Shown: positions 1 to 8,455 of the stretch, in pieces
How positions within the stretch are numbered: position 1 is the stretch's first letter
Layout: every line of letters begins with the position of its first letter
Source: an uncultured Spirochaetaceae bacterium
Lineage (GTDB): Bacteria; Spirochaetota; Spirochaetia; Treponematales; Treponemataceae
NCBI GenBank assembly: GCA_902785455.1
Contig: CACZYY010000005.1
Span: 1-64,000 of the forward strand
DNA: 64,000 nucleotides
Reading direction: 5' to 3'
Notes under the pieces: generated by a model
What the model saw: the letters and a program-made list of their open reading frames with translations, nothing else
Databases searched by the model: none
What the model was told of the DNA's origin: nothing
Made by a program: the position numbers and the translations under genes

Positions 1-18
1 AAATTAAGGAAGGCTATT

Positions 19-1776
19 ATGGCACAGTTGACCGGTTCCCAGATTATCATAAATCTTTTGAGACAGAACGGCATTGATGTCGTCTTTGGCCTTCCCGGCG
101 GAATGATTCTCCCTCTTTATAACGAGCTTTTTGTCTCAAATTTCAAGCATGTTCTTGTTCGTCAGGAGCAGGCTGCTGGTTTTATGGCTCAAGGCGTTGC
201 ACGAGTTACCGGTAAGGCTGCCGTTTGTATGGCAACTTCTGGACCTGGTGCTATGAATCTTCTCACAGCCATCGCAGATGCCAGGAGCGATTCGATTCCG
301 CTCGTAGCTTTCACAGGTCAGGTAAATACAAATCTTATCGGTACGGACGCTTTTCAGGAAGCAGATACATTCGGTCTTTCTTTTCCGATTACAAAGCATT
401 CTGTCATGGTAAAGAGCGCAAAAGAGCTTCTTACAGCTGTTCCTCTTGCTTTTGCGATTGCAGAGACTGGGCGACCGGGGCCGGTTCTTATTGATATTCC
501 TCGAAATGTTCAGACAGAACTTTGCGAAGTTCCGGAAGATTTTGATTCATATTTCAAAAAAATTTATAGCGATTATGTATCTCACTCAATCCGTAACAAA
601 ACGCCGGATTCGGAGATTCCTTGTGTAATTCAGAATATTGTTGATTCGCTTTCAAAGGCAAAAAAGCCTGTCCTTTATATTGGCGGTGGTTGTAATTCTC
701 CACGAGCCAGTGAATGCATCCGTGAATTCCTCAAGATTTATGATATTCCTGTTATTTCAAGCTTGATGGGCTTGGGGGTTGTCCGCCGTGACTCAGAATC
801 TTTCCTTGGCATGGTAGGAATGCACGGCACTTTTGTTTCTGGAAAAGCGGCTTATGAAAGCGATCTCGTAATTGCCGCCGGCTCTCGTTTTGATGACAGG
901 GCTGCAGGTGTGCCGGACGGTTTCTGTCCTAACGCTAAGATTATTCATATTGATATTGATGCCGCAGAAATAAATAAAATTTTATCCAGCAGTATCAGTT
1001 TCGTTTCTGATACAGCGAACGCATTTGAAAAAATCAATCTTGCTCTCAAAAACGCTGATTTATCCGAGAACAAAAATGCCCGTGAAGACTGGCTCAAATC
1101 ATGCATCGATCTCAAAAACAAAGAAAAAATCGAACTTGAAATGAGTTGTGCGGCAGCAGATTGTTGCGGTGCCAAAACTTGTGGTAAAAAGAACGGCGCA
1201 AATTTCCGTAATCCACGCGAGTTTATTCAGAATCTTCCTTCTGGGGATAATGTCATCGTTACCACAGATGTAGGACAGCATCAGATGTGGGCAGCACAGT
1301 ATTTTGATGTTCAGCGCCCTCGCCAGTTCCTCACTTCTGGCTCACTCGGTACAATGGGCTTTGGTTTGCCTACGGCTTTGGGTGCTGCTTTTGCACAGCC
1401 AGAAAAGCGAATTATCTGTATTTCTGGTGACGGCTCAATCCTAATGAATATTCAGGAGCTTGCTACAATGGCCGAGAACAACCTCAACGTCACGGTAATC
1501 GTACTTGAAAACGGCGCGTTGGGAATGGTCCGCCAGCAGCAGGAATATCTTTTCAATAAGCATTATTCTGCCAGCACATTTGCTTCAAATCCAGATCTTC
1601 TTAAAATTGCAGAAGGTTTTGGAATCAAGGCTGTTGATGCAGACACTGACCCGGACTGGGAAAAGAAAGCTTTCGACTCAAAAGGTCCTGTCTTTGTCCG
1701 CACCCGAATCGCACGATGCGAAAATGTTTTACCGTTTGTAAAAGGTGGAAGTTTGAATATTGATTCGATCAGATAG
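19..1776 (+). CDS. ilvB: Acetolactate synthase large subunit
   Basis: This enzyme condenses two pyruvates, or pyruvate and 2-oxobutyrate, in the first step of branched-chain amino acid synthesis, using thiamine diphosphate. The 585-residue length fits the family. The N-terminal domain carries the catalytic glutamate context VRQEQAAG (about residue 50) and GPGAMNLL. The C-terminal domain carries the cofactor motif GDGS with the downstream N (about 474-483). A good ribosome site (AAGGAAGG) precedes the ATG. Two oddities: the family GMVxQWQ motif reads GMVRQQQ (Gln507 for Trp), and a Cys-rich stretch (Cys377, 382, 383, 388) sits between the central and C-terminal domains. No small subunit (ilvN) lies downstream; the gene ends in a terminator. 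A catabolic-type synthase is an alternative, but overall similarity favours the biosynthetic group. Confidence 0.9.
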   Translation: MAQLTGSQIIINLLRQNGIDVVFGLPGGMILPLYNELFVSNFKHVLVRQEQAAGFMAQGVARVTGKAAVCMATSGPGAMNLLTAIADARSDSIPLVAFTGQVNTNLIGTDAFQEADTFGLSFPITKHSVMVKSAKELLTAVPLAFAIAETGRPGPVLIDIPRNVQTELCEVPEDFDSYFKKIYSDYVSHSIRNKTPDSEIPCVIQNIVDSLSKAKKPVLYIGGGCNSPRASECIREFLKIYDIPVISSLMGLGVVRRDSESFLGMVGMHGTFVSGKAAYESDLVIAAGSRFDDRAAGVPDGFCPNAKIIHIDIDAAEINKILSSSISFVSDTANAFEKINLALKNADLSENKNAREDWLKSCIDLKNKEKIELEMSCAAADCCGAKTCGKKNGANFRNPREFIQNLPSGDNVIVTTDVGQHQMWAAQYFDVQRPRQFLTSGSLGTMGFGLPTALGAAFAQPEKRIICISGDGSILMNIQELATMAENNLNVTVIVLENGALGMVRQQQEYLFNKHYSASTFASNPDLLKIAEGFGIKAVDADTDPDWEKKAFDSKGPVFVRTRIARCENVLPFVKGGSLNIDSIR

Positions 1777-1790
1777 TAAAATCGAGTAGG

Positions 1791-1830
1791 AGCCACACCG
1801 ACCGTATTTGTTGGGGTGGCTTTTTCTTTT
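1791..1830 (+). terminator. Rho-independent terminator after ilvB
   Basis: An AGCCACACC arm pairs with GGGTGGCT across a short loop and is followed by TTTTTCTTTT. It lies 15 nt after the ilvB stop and closes that transcription unit. Confidence 0.75.
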
Positions 1831-1864
1831 TAAAGAAGATTTGTTATTTAAAACTTTCAGAGGA

Positions 1865-1895
1865 TAAAAAAAAGACTTGGCGAAAACCAAGTCTT
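1865..1895 (-). terminator. Terminator of tRNA-Val
   Basis: On the minus strand, AAGACTTGG pairs perfectly with CCAAGTCTT around a 6-nt loop and is followed by a run of T. It lies directly downstream of tRNA-Val. Confidence 0.85.
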
Positions 1896-1902
1896 AAAAG
1901 TG

Positions 1903-1975
1903 TGGGCAGTGAGAGACTCGAACTCCCGACAACCTGGGTGTAAACCAGGGGCTCTACCAACTGAGCTAACTGCCC
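1903..1975 (-). tRNA. tRNA-Val (anticodon TAC)
   Basis: A 73-nt cloverleaf. The acceptor arm GGGCAGT pairs with ACTGCCC, the D-arm is standard, and the anticodon stem CCTGG/CCAGG holds loop TTTACAC (anticodon TAC). The T-loop is a normal TTCGAGT. CCA is not encoded. It is a single-gene unit with its own promoter and terminator. Confidence 0.97.
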
Positions 1976-1988
1976 GAACGATGAAAAT

Positions 1989-2017
1989 ATAATAACAAAA
2001 GAAACGACTTGTGTCAA
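1989..2017 (-). promoter_or_regulatory. Sigma70-type promoter of tRNA-Val
   Basis: On the minus strand TTGACA and TATTAT are separated by exactly 17 nt. The -10 box ends 13 nt before the tRNA 5' end. Confidence 0.8.
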
Positions 2018-2048
2018 TGGGCAAAAGCCGTTTCTTTGTAAAAAATCA

Positions 2049-2786
2049 TTATTTTTCCGTTTTTTCGCTATTGCTATCCTCGTCAAAAATCTCTCGTTTG
2101 AAGAGAACTATATCCCGGACTTTGACAGAACATGCCGTGTTCAGTTCAGTTTTGACTGTTGGATCGCTGATGATTGGTACCTCAAAGTATTGATATGATT
2201 TTTCATATCCTTCGACTTCTACTTCAAGCTCAAACTCGAACTTTTTGCTTTCACCTGTTTTTGTTGTAGGTATCGATTTTGCCCAGAATGTGAAAGCACC
2301 CTTTGTGCTAAGGAATGTTTGAGTTGGGTTTGCCCATGTCATATCAACCATGTCTACAGGCTTTCCGTCGAGTTTTAGCAAAATTCTTGCACCAGAAATA
2401 GGCTCGAAAGTGCTTCCGTCAAGAATTGTGCCTGCAAAAGTAGGAAAGTTGAAATGAGGGTTTTCCTCTTTTTTAACTTCACATTCTTCGCGAGGAAGAG
2501 TATGGAACGGACGTTTTGTTGATGAAATAATCCTGATACCATCCATTGCCACGGCACTGATATCTGCGATTAATTGATGATCCGCGAAAATTTCATTTGA
2601 GTGAGTGACACCTCTCCCTGATACTACATATTTTGGCGGGATTCGGTTAAGCACATAGCTTATCGTATCCAGCCTGCAATTTTTGCAATCACATGTAAGC
2701 CAAGGTGAGTTTGCCTGTTTTACCTGATCATAGAGAGCATTGACTTCGGCGGTAACAAGGTCCTCCATCATGTTATGAACGTTCAT
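2049..2786 (-). CDS. ComFB-family protein with C-terminal beta-rich extension
   Basis: Residues 1-90 match the ComFB family: an N-terminal helix starting MNVHNMMEDLV, then CDCKNCRLDTISYVLNRIPP and KYVVSGRG. The close-set cysteines (CxCxxC) are typical. ComFB proteins are best known from late competence operons, and relatives have been reported as cyclic dinucleotide receptors. Most are about 90-180 residues; this one has a further 130-150 residues with the look of an Ig-like or carboxypeptidase-regulatory-like beta domain (FAGTILDG, ISGARILLKLDG) and an acidic tail. A strong AGGAGGAG ribosome site sits 6-7 nt before the ATG. It lies 25 nt downstream of the aconitase gene and is probably co-transcribed with it. 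Function in this organism is unknown. Confidence 0.75.
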   Translation of the reverse strand: MNVHNMMEDLVTAEVNALYDQVKQANSPWLTCDCKNCRLDTISYVLNRIPPKYVVSGRGVTHSNEIFADHQLIADISAVAMDGIRIISSTKRPFHTLPREECEVKKEENPHFNFPTFAGTILDGSTFEPISGARILLKLDGKPVDMVDMTWANPTQTFLSTKGAFTFWAKSIPTTKTGESKKFEFELEVEVEGYEKSYQYFEVPIISDPTVKTELNTACSVKVRDIVLFKREIFDEDSNSEKTEK

Positions 2787-2811
2787 AATATACTCCTCCT
2801 TTTTTTGATAG

Positions 2812-4839
2812 TTAGTTTCCGCCCTTTCGGGTGTATGCAGCCAAACCGCCAGCCATAATGATTTTTGCGGAACGAGCAGCGATATCGTTCACGCATTCAA
2901 TCTCGGTTGTGCCATTGATAAGTACTTTGAACGGCTTGTGGTTTTTGAGGGACTCGTCCAAATCTTTGAGCTCCAATGTGTCCCCTTGCTTAATTTTATC
3001 ATAATCTTCAGAATTTGCAAATGTCATTGGAATAATTCCGTAATTTATTAAGTTTGCTTTATGAATTCGTGCAAAACTCTTTGTGATTACGGCTCGTACT
3101 CCGAGGTACATAGGTCCAAGGGCTGCGTGCTCACGGCTGGAACCCTGTCCGTAGTTTTCGCCACCGACTACACAGCAGTCAGCGAAGTTTGCTTCTTCTG
3201 AACGTGTGTAGAATGTTTCGTCCAGGCGGGTGAGGGTGAATTTTGAAATCTCAGGGATGTTTGAACGCAATGGAAGAACTTTTGCTCCTGCCGGCATGAT
3301 GTCGTCTGTCGATACGTTGTCGCTTGCTTTGAGGCGAACCGGGAGCGAGAGATTTGACTTGTATTCACGGCAAGCAGGACAAGGCTTGATGTTCGGTCCG
3401 CGAAGGATTTCAACCTTGCTTGCTTCTGATTCTGGGAGTGGCGGGATAACCATAGCACGGTTTGTCGCGCAGTTGAGAACCATCGGGCTAGACAAGCGCG
3501 GGTCGTTTCCGTCGAGCATTGAGATTCTGACTCCTGTCTTATAAGCCGGGTCTTCGTAGCTCAAAGTTTCTGCCTCTGTGAAAACGCCTGTTACGGCTGC
3601 TGCTGCGGCTGTCTCAGGGCTTACGAGATATACGTTTGCGTCGGCAGTACCGCTTCGGCCCTTGAAGTTTCGATTGAATGTTCGGAGCGTTACGCCCTCT
3701 GAGTTTGGTGCAAATCCCTGTCCGATACAAGGACCGCAGGCAGATTCAAGGATTCGGAAACCTGCTTCGATAAGGTCTTCAAGGATTCCGGCTTTGCTTG
3801 CCATAAGGAGAGTAGTGCGGCTTCCAGGTGCGATTCCGGCCTCAACTCCCGGTGCGATATGCTTTCCTTTTACGATTGCGGCAACAGATTCGAGGTCGTC
3901 CAGAGAAGAGTTTGTGCAGGAACCGATTACGACCTGTGTGACTTTTTTGCCGGAAAGATTTTTTACTGTGTCGATTACGTCAGGGTTGTGCGGGCATGCT
4001 GCCAGTGCGTGAAGCTCGTCAAGGTTGATTTCAATCAGCTTGTCGTATACGGCACCTTCGTCTGCCTTCTGCTCGCTCCAGTCACTTCCGCGGCCCATTG
4101 ATTCGAGGAAGCGTTTTGTAGAAGAGTCTGAAGGGAAGATTGAGCAGGTTGCGCCCAATTCTGCACCCATGTTCGTGATTGTTGCCCTCTGTGGAACTGT
4201 GAGCTTTTCAACGCCCTCGCCGAAATATTCGTAGATTGCGCCTGTTCCGCCCTTTACTGTCTCACGGCGGAGAACTTCAAGGATAATGTCCTTTGCGCCG
4301 ACGCCTTTTTTGAGCTTTCCTGTGAGCTTGACGCCGAAGATTTTTGGCATCGGAGTGTGGAATGCGCCGCCACCCATTGCGACTGCGACATCCAAACCGC
4401 CCGCACCGATTGCGATCATGCCGATTCCGCCGCCTGTAGGTGTGTGGCTGTCAGAACCGAGCAAAGTTTTTCCTGGTTTTCCGAATGATTCAAGGTGAAC
4501 CTGATGGCAGATGCCGTTGCCAGGTCGTGAGAAATAAAGGCCATATTTTGCTGCCACTGACTGAAGATAGCGGTGGTCGTCCATGTTCTTGAAGTCAGTC
4601 TGCAAAGTGTTGTGGTCGATGTATGAAACTGAAAGCTCTGTCTTGACCCGTGGAATTCCGATTGTCTCAAACTGCAAGTAAGCCATCGTACCAGTTGCGT
4701 CCTGAGTCAAAGTCTGGTCGATGTGGATTGCGATGTCCTCTCCGCGTGGGATTGGAGTGCCCTTTTTGAAATCGATGTTCGGGCATGCTTCTGGAACAAT
4801 GTGTTCCTGCAAGATTTTTTCGGCAAGAGTTAGAGCCAT
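2812..4839 (-). CDS. Aconitate hydratase (compact bacterial type)
   Basis: Interconverts citrate and isocitrate through a [4Fe-4S] cluster in the cytoplasm. At 675 residues it is shorter than AcnA or AcnB and fits the compact aconitase clade. Cluster ligands are visible in VIGSCTNSS (about residue 308) and SACGPCIGQG (about 366-372), where CxxC supplies two cysteines. The swivel domain carries the substrate-binding GQGSSREHAA near residue 568. The ATG follows an AGAGGT ribosome site. The comFB-like gene follows in the same direction. No citrate synthase or isocitrate dehydrogenase is in the window, so a full or partial TCA role cannot be judged. A homoaconitase or isopropylmalate isomerase role is less likely given the length and fused swivel domain. 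Confidence 0.88.
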   Translation of the reverse strand: MALTLAEKILQEHIVPEACPNIDFKKGTPIPRGEDIAIHIDQTLTQDATGTMAYLQFETIGIPRVKTELSVSYIDHNTLQTDFKNMDDHRYLQSVAAKYGLYFSRPGNGICHQVHLESFGKPGKTLLGSDSHTPTGGGIGMIAIGAGGLDVAVAMGGGAFHTPMPKIFGVKLTGKLKKGVGAKDIILEVLRRETVKGGTGAIYEYFGEGVEKLTVPQRATITNMGAELGATCSIFPSDSSTKRFLESMGRGSDWSEQKADEGAVYDKLIEINLDELHALAACPHNPDVIDTVKNLSGKKVTQVVIGSCTNSSLDDLESVAAIVKGKHIAPGVEAGIAPGSRTTLLMASKAGILEDLIEAGFRILESACGPCIGQGFAPNSEGVTLRTFNRNFKGRSGTADANVYLVSPETAAAAAVTGVFTEAETLSYEDPAYKTGVRISMLDGNDPRLSSPMVLNCATNRAMVIPPLPESEASKVEILRGPNIKPCPACREYKSNLSLPVRLKASDNVSTDDIMPAGAKVLPLRSNIPEISKFTLTRLDETFYTRSEEANFADCCVVGGENYGQGSSREHAALGPMYLGVRAVITKSFARIHKANLINYGIIPMTFANSEDYDKIKQGDTLELKDLDESLKNHKPFKVLINGTTEIECVNDIAARSAKIIMAGGLAAYTRKGGN

Positions 4840-4924
4840 GAATGTACCTCTTTTAAATGGATAAAAAATTTGTTCATATTATATACCTTTAAGTTATCTT
4901 GTGCTATACTATATAGAAACGTTC

Positions 4925-5713
4925 ATGAATAATAAAAAAGGTTTTGTATTTTTAATTCTTTTTTCTCTTCCATTTTTGACATTCATTTCATGTTCAAATA
5001 CAGAGCAGGAAAATTCTGCCGAAGAGGAAACTCCAACATTGCGTTACACTGCGAACAGTCTTTATGAATCAACAATTTGGACGGAAGCTGTTGAGCTTGA
5101 CCGTCTTACTTCAAATATTTCTGCTGTGCCTGGCGTTTCTTCCCGTATAAATCTTTCTCCGCTCGCAGTTCTTGCAAGCAAAGAGTCGTTTTCAAAAAAA
5201 GTGTTCCCGGTCCTTGGTTCTTTTGGTTCCCTTGACACCACGCTGATTTCAAAATCTCTCAGGGAAATGCTCACTTCTTTTTCTGATGCTGTATCAAAAA
5301 ACACGCCTGCGGATTCTTTCATGGCCAAAGACTGCCTTTATTCGCTCGCGCTGTTCTATACTGATTTCAATAAAATCTTTGGTGATTGCTTAGAACTTAA
5401 TAAGGTTGAGGAGCCTGTTGCAGAAGATTCGACGGAGACAGATTCAAATTCAGAGGCAAAGACTGAAGATGCCGCAGAAAGCAAAAAAGAGCCGGATGTA
5501 GCTGAGCAGGGCGAATCTCCAAAAAAGATTGAAGAAAAGCTTTATTTTACCTCGTATTTTTTTGGGCAGCCGTTCCTTGATGGTGTTTGCTACGAAGTGC
5601 CTGTAAAATTTTTCTGTGACAAAGCCACGCTTACTCTTTCAGTGTTCTGCATAGAAAATTCTGGGAGCTGGAAAATCGATCAAGTCCAGATTGCTGACTG
5701 GGAGATTTTCTAA
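4925..5713 (+). CDS. Putative lipoprotein, first gene of the Rnf-region operon
   Basis: Predicted exported lipoprotein with a hydrophobic N-terminus ending in a relaxed spirochaetal lipobox (FISC, Cys about residue 23). The ATG at 4925 is preferred over the in-frame GTG at 4901 because a possible -10 box (TATACT, 4905-4910) overlaps the longer version. The mature part has an acidic low-complexity linker at about residues 165-200 (many Glu, Ser and Lys) and a C-terminal beta-rich domain. I recognise no family. It overlaps the next start (TAATG) and begins a run of closely spaced + strand genes leading into the rnf cluster. Confidence 0.65.
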   Translation: MNNKKGFVFLILFSLPFLTFISCSNTEQENSAEEETPTLRYTANSLYESTIWTEAVELDRLTSNISAVPGVSSRINLSPLAVLASKESFSKKVFPVLGSFGSLDTTLISKSLREMLTSFSDAVSKNTPADSFMAKDCLYSLALFYTDFNKIFGDCLELNKVEEPVAEDSTETDSNSEAKTEDAAESKKEPDVAEQGESPKKIEEKLYFTSYFFGQPFLDGVCYEVPVKFFCDKATLTLSVFCIENSGSWKIDQVQIADWEIF

Positions 5714-6546
5714 TGGATAAATCAGAACTCACCGGTATTGAGAGACAGCTTGTTCTCGAATATCTGATGGATGGAAATGCCCCTGTCACACTCACTCTTT
5801 TTAAAGAAGATAAAACTGATGTCGCAAATTCTGCGCCGGTTTCTGCTGTTTTTCCAGTTGCATTGCGTGCAGAGCAGCTAAAAGTCCTTAATCAGGGGAT
5901 TATTCTTCTCAAAGATGCTCCTGAATCAGCTTCGGTCTTTTTGGGCAAGGTTGTGAAGGTTCAGTTTTATTTCAATAAACTTGCTCTTTTCTTTGTGACA
6001 AAGGTTCAGAAGGTATCGGCTGGTTTTGCGCTTGTGATCCCTGCTGTTATTTCTAAGGTTGAGGATAAAAAAACTCCGGAAAAGTCAGGGTTTGCAGTTG
6101 TCTTGTACTATAAGAACGGCACAAAAACAGCCCAAAAGATCGATATTCACTGTGATTTTGACGAACGTTTTCCTTTGTTCGTTAAATCCGATTATAAAAA
6201 AATTGTTGACCGGTACCTTTCCGAAAAAACTACAGACCAGATTGAGTCAATTGCGGACAGAATCCATGCGCCAAAGGTGATTTACCTTGATTCTCAGCGG
6301 ATAGTTTTTGCCGCCAAAAAAAATGATATGTCTTTGACCCATGGTTGTGAATATGCAGTACTTCTTCGTTTTCCAATTTCAGGTCCGATAAAAGACCGGA
6401 AAGTTTACCTTAGCTGTATCGTTGACGATATGTTCGAGAATTATGAGTGCAACCGTCTTTGTGCCTGCGCAAAGTTTTCTTCAATCAGGGAAGAAGATGA
6501 GCGTTTCTTGAGTGATAAAATTGTAGACGAAACTAAATCAGACTGA
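5713..6546 (+). CDS. Conserved hypothetical, possible PilZ/YcgR-like protein
   Basis: A 277-residue soluble protein without signal peptide or membrane segment. The alternating beta pattern (about residues 40-130 and 190-260) and the start GIERQLVLEYLMDG resemble YcgR-N/PilZ-type proteins of spirochaetes. The canonical RxxxR and D/NxSxxG c-di-GMP motifs are not obvious, so any PilZ assignment is weak. Its start overlaps the stop of the lipoprotein gene by one base (TAATG), implying translational coupling. The DUF212 gene follows after 12 nt. Confidence 0.5.
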   Translation: MDKSELTGIERQLVLEYLMDGNAPVTLTLFKEDKTDVANSAPVSAVFPVALRAEQLKVLNQGIILLKDAPESASVFLGKVVKVQFYFNKLALFFVTKVQKVSAGFALVIPAVISKVEDKKTPEKSGFAVVLYYKNGTKTAQKIDIHCDFDERFPLFVKSDYKKIVDRYLSEKTTDQIESIADRIHAPKVIYLDSQRIVFAAKKNDMSLTHGCEYAVLLRFPISGPIKDRKVYLSCIVDDMFENYECNRLCACAKFSSIREEDERFLSDKIVDETKSD

Positions 6547-6558
6547 TAGAATAAATCC

Positions 6559-7041
6559 ATGTTATCGAATGCAGGAGCGCAGTTACAGGTTTTGTTTAGC
6601 AGCCCGGTTTTTTTGGCTTGTGTGTCAAGCTGGTTGTGTGCGCAATTCATAAAAACAATAATCAAACTTTTTTCTGGCAATGTTCATAGTCTTGCAGAAT
6701 TGTTTGAGCTTCTTTTCTGGCGAACCGGCAGTATGCCTTCCAGTCATTCTTCGATAACAGCATGTCTCTGCACGACAATCGGCTATCGTTCTGGCGTCGA
6801 TTCTGATGTGTTCATTCTTTCCCTTGTTTTCTTCCTTGTCACAATTCGTGATGCTGTTGGAGTAAGACGGGCAAACGGAATGCAGGCACGTCGTCTCAAT
6901 GAAGTCGGTGAAATTCTAAGGTCTCAGGGCTTTTATAAAGAATTCAACAGGCTCAAGGAAGTGAACGGTCATTCCCCTATGGAAGCTTTTGTCGGAAGCC
7001 TTTTAGGTTTTTTCATCGGAATTGCCTTTTGTGTTTTATAA
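6559..7041 (+). CDS. Divergent PAP2 family (DUF212) membrane protein
   Basis: A small integral membrane protein (160 residues) with three to four hydrophobic segments. Family hallmarks are GSMPSSHSS (about residues 52-60) and RDAVGVRRANG (about 96-106), followed by a helix ending in NGHSPMEAFVGSLLG. The histidine-bearing motifs recall PAP2 phosphatases, but the family's biochemical role is unsettled. It sits between two hypothetical genes in the operon running into rnfC. Confidence 0.8.
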   Translation: MLSNAGAQLQVLFSSPVFLACVSSWLCAQFIKTIIKLFSGNVHSLAELFELLFWRTGSMPSSHSSITACLCTTIGYRSGVDSDVFILSLVFFLVTIRDAVGVRRANGMQARRLNEVGEILRSQGFYKEFNRLKEVNGHSPMEAFVGSLLGFFIGIAFCVL

Positions 7042-7060
7042 ATGCTCTGGTTATTAACTA

Positions 7061-8455
7061 ATGAAATTTGATTTAAAAAAAATTATCCCATTTACGGTCG
7101 TTCTCATGGTATTTTTTACGCTGGTTCATTTCAGGACTGTTCCAGTGAGTCAGTTTTGGAAAGGCTGGCGAATGCTTTATGTTTATACCGAAGAATTGTC
7201 CGAAACGGATATTCTTACTGTTCTCGAAAAAAACGGCTGTACATCCGTAATTTCTTATGGAAACCAGCGTCTTCCGGTTTTTTCTCAGCTTGCACCTGTT
7301 CAAGTTCAGTCACCAGATTCATATCTTTACAGGCGGGCTGATTTTTTCATGGATAAAACACATCGGGCTAAGGTATTTTACATTCCAGAAAATCAATTAT
7401 CCCAGCTGGAAAGTGGAATCAGGGAGTTGTCTGCTTTTCAGGGCACGTCTGCTGGTACCGACGGAAAATCTTCGTTTCCATGGCTTGCGCCCTTAATTTC
7501 GTTGTTTTTGTTCGGTGTGCTGATTTACTTTTCACGGAATAAAATTCTTTTTGTCTGCGGGACTATTTTCTTTCTTATATTTGCTTTTTGCAGGCCTCTT
7601 TTTACGGTTTGTGCCGCAGTTTCGCTTTATTTCTTTGCATTTTTTATATTTCACAGAATTTGGGGACGTAAGGATTTTATAAAGACAACACTGAATTCTC
7701 CGTATATCCTGCTGATGTCACTTTCACCGATTCTTGTGATGCTGGTTTCTTCTCCTCTCAATTCTTTTTTCTATCTTCTTGCATTTGTAGCATCGGCTTC
7801 GCTTGTTCAGGTTTATCACTTGCATGAAGAAGAGCAAAATGCCTCTTTTTCTTTTCATCCGGTTTATATCCGCAGTTCAAGGATGATCCCCGTTGTCGGA
7901 CGTCTTGGAATTCGCCTTCTTGGTGCGCTTTTGATTTCGTTGGTTTTGACGATTTTTGCATTCAGACTTTCAGGCAATGTCTCTGACTTTTCTTCTTCCG
8001 CTTCAATGCCGTCTCTTCCAGCACCTGTCAGTGATTCAGAGTCGGAACTTGTGCAGATGAAGGATTTCATTGTCTGGAGCTGGAATACGGTTACTTTTCC
8101 ATATCGAAAAATCGGTGAAAAATTTCCTGCTGTTCCAAATGAAGGTGATTCTGTTGTGCTGACTGATTATCAGAATGTAAATGGCAGAATCCAGAGCGTT
8201 CAAAACTCAGCTTTTGTGTTTAACAGCGAATTCCGGGATTCTGTTTATAAGGCTGTCGATAACCTTGATTATCCTGCTTTGGAGAAAATGATGCTGAAAC
8301 AAGGCAAAAATGCCAGTTTCGGTTATGCAAAGAGCGCGTTATCATCTTCTTCAGAACGATTCGGAATTCTTTTGCTTTTGATTTTTATTGCAATTCCTTT
8401 TACGCTAGGAATTTATTATATTTTAGGAAGAAAACGTTATGGTCTCAGCATCTAA
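7061..8455 (+). CDS. Polytopic membrane protein upstream of rnfC
   Basis: A 464-residue protein with an N-terminal membrane helix (about residues 7-25), an extracytoplasmic stretch to about 140, a block of about six hydrophobic segments (145-320), a second soluble stretch (about 320-425) and a last helix (430-455). I recognise no family. Its 3' end overlaps rnfC by 17 nt, so it is translationally coupled to the rnf genes and could be an accessory or replacement subunit of that complex. That role is inference. Confidence 0.6.
   Translation: MKFDLKKIIPFTVVLMVFFTLVHFRTVPVSQFWKGWRMLYVYTEELSETDILTVLEKNGCTSVISYGNQRLPVFSQLAPVQVQSPDSYLYRRADFFMDKTHRAKVFYIPENQLSQLESGIRELSAFQGTSAGTDGKSSFPWLAPLISLFLFGVLIYFSRNKILFVCGTIFFLIFAFCRPLFTVCAAVSLYFFAFFIFHRIWGRKDFIKTTLNSPYILLMSLSPILVMLVSSPLNSFFYLLAFVASASLVQVYHLHEEEQNASFSFHPVYIRSSRMIPVVGRLGIRLLGALLISLVLTIFAFRLSGNVSDFSSSASMPSLPAPVSDSESELVQMKDFIVWSWNTVTFPYRKIGEKFPAVPNEGDSVVLTDYQNVNGRIQSVQNSAFVFNSEFRDSVYKAVDNLDYPALEKMMLKQGKNASFGYAKSALSSSSERFGILLLLIFIAIPFTLGIYYILGRKRYGLSI

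Noticed and set aside
1844-2086. An 80-codon minus strand ORF over tRNA-Val
   Set aside because: It spans the tRNA and its promoter and terminator.
4901-4924. A longer start (GTG) for the lipoprotein at 4901
   Set aside because: It overlaps a possible -10 box and adds residues ahead of a good signal peptide, so the ATG at 4925 is preferred.
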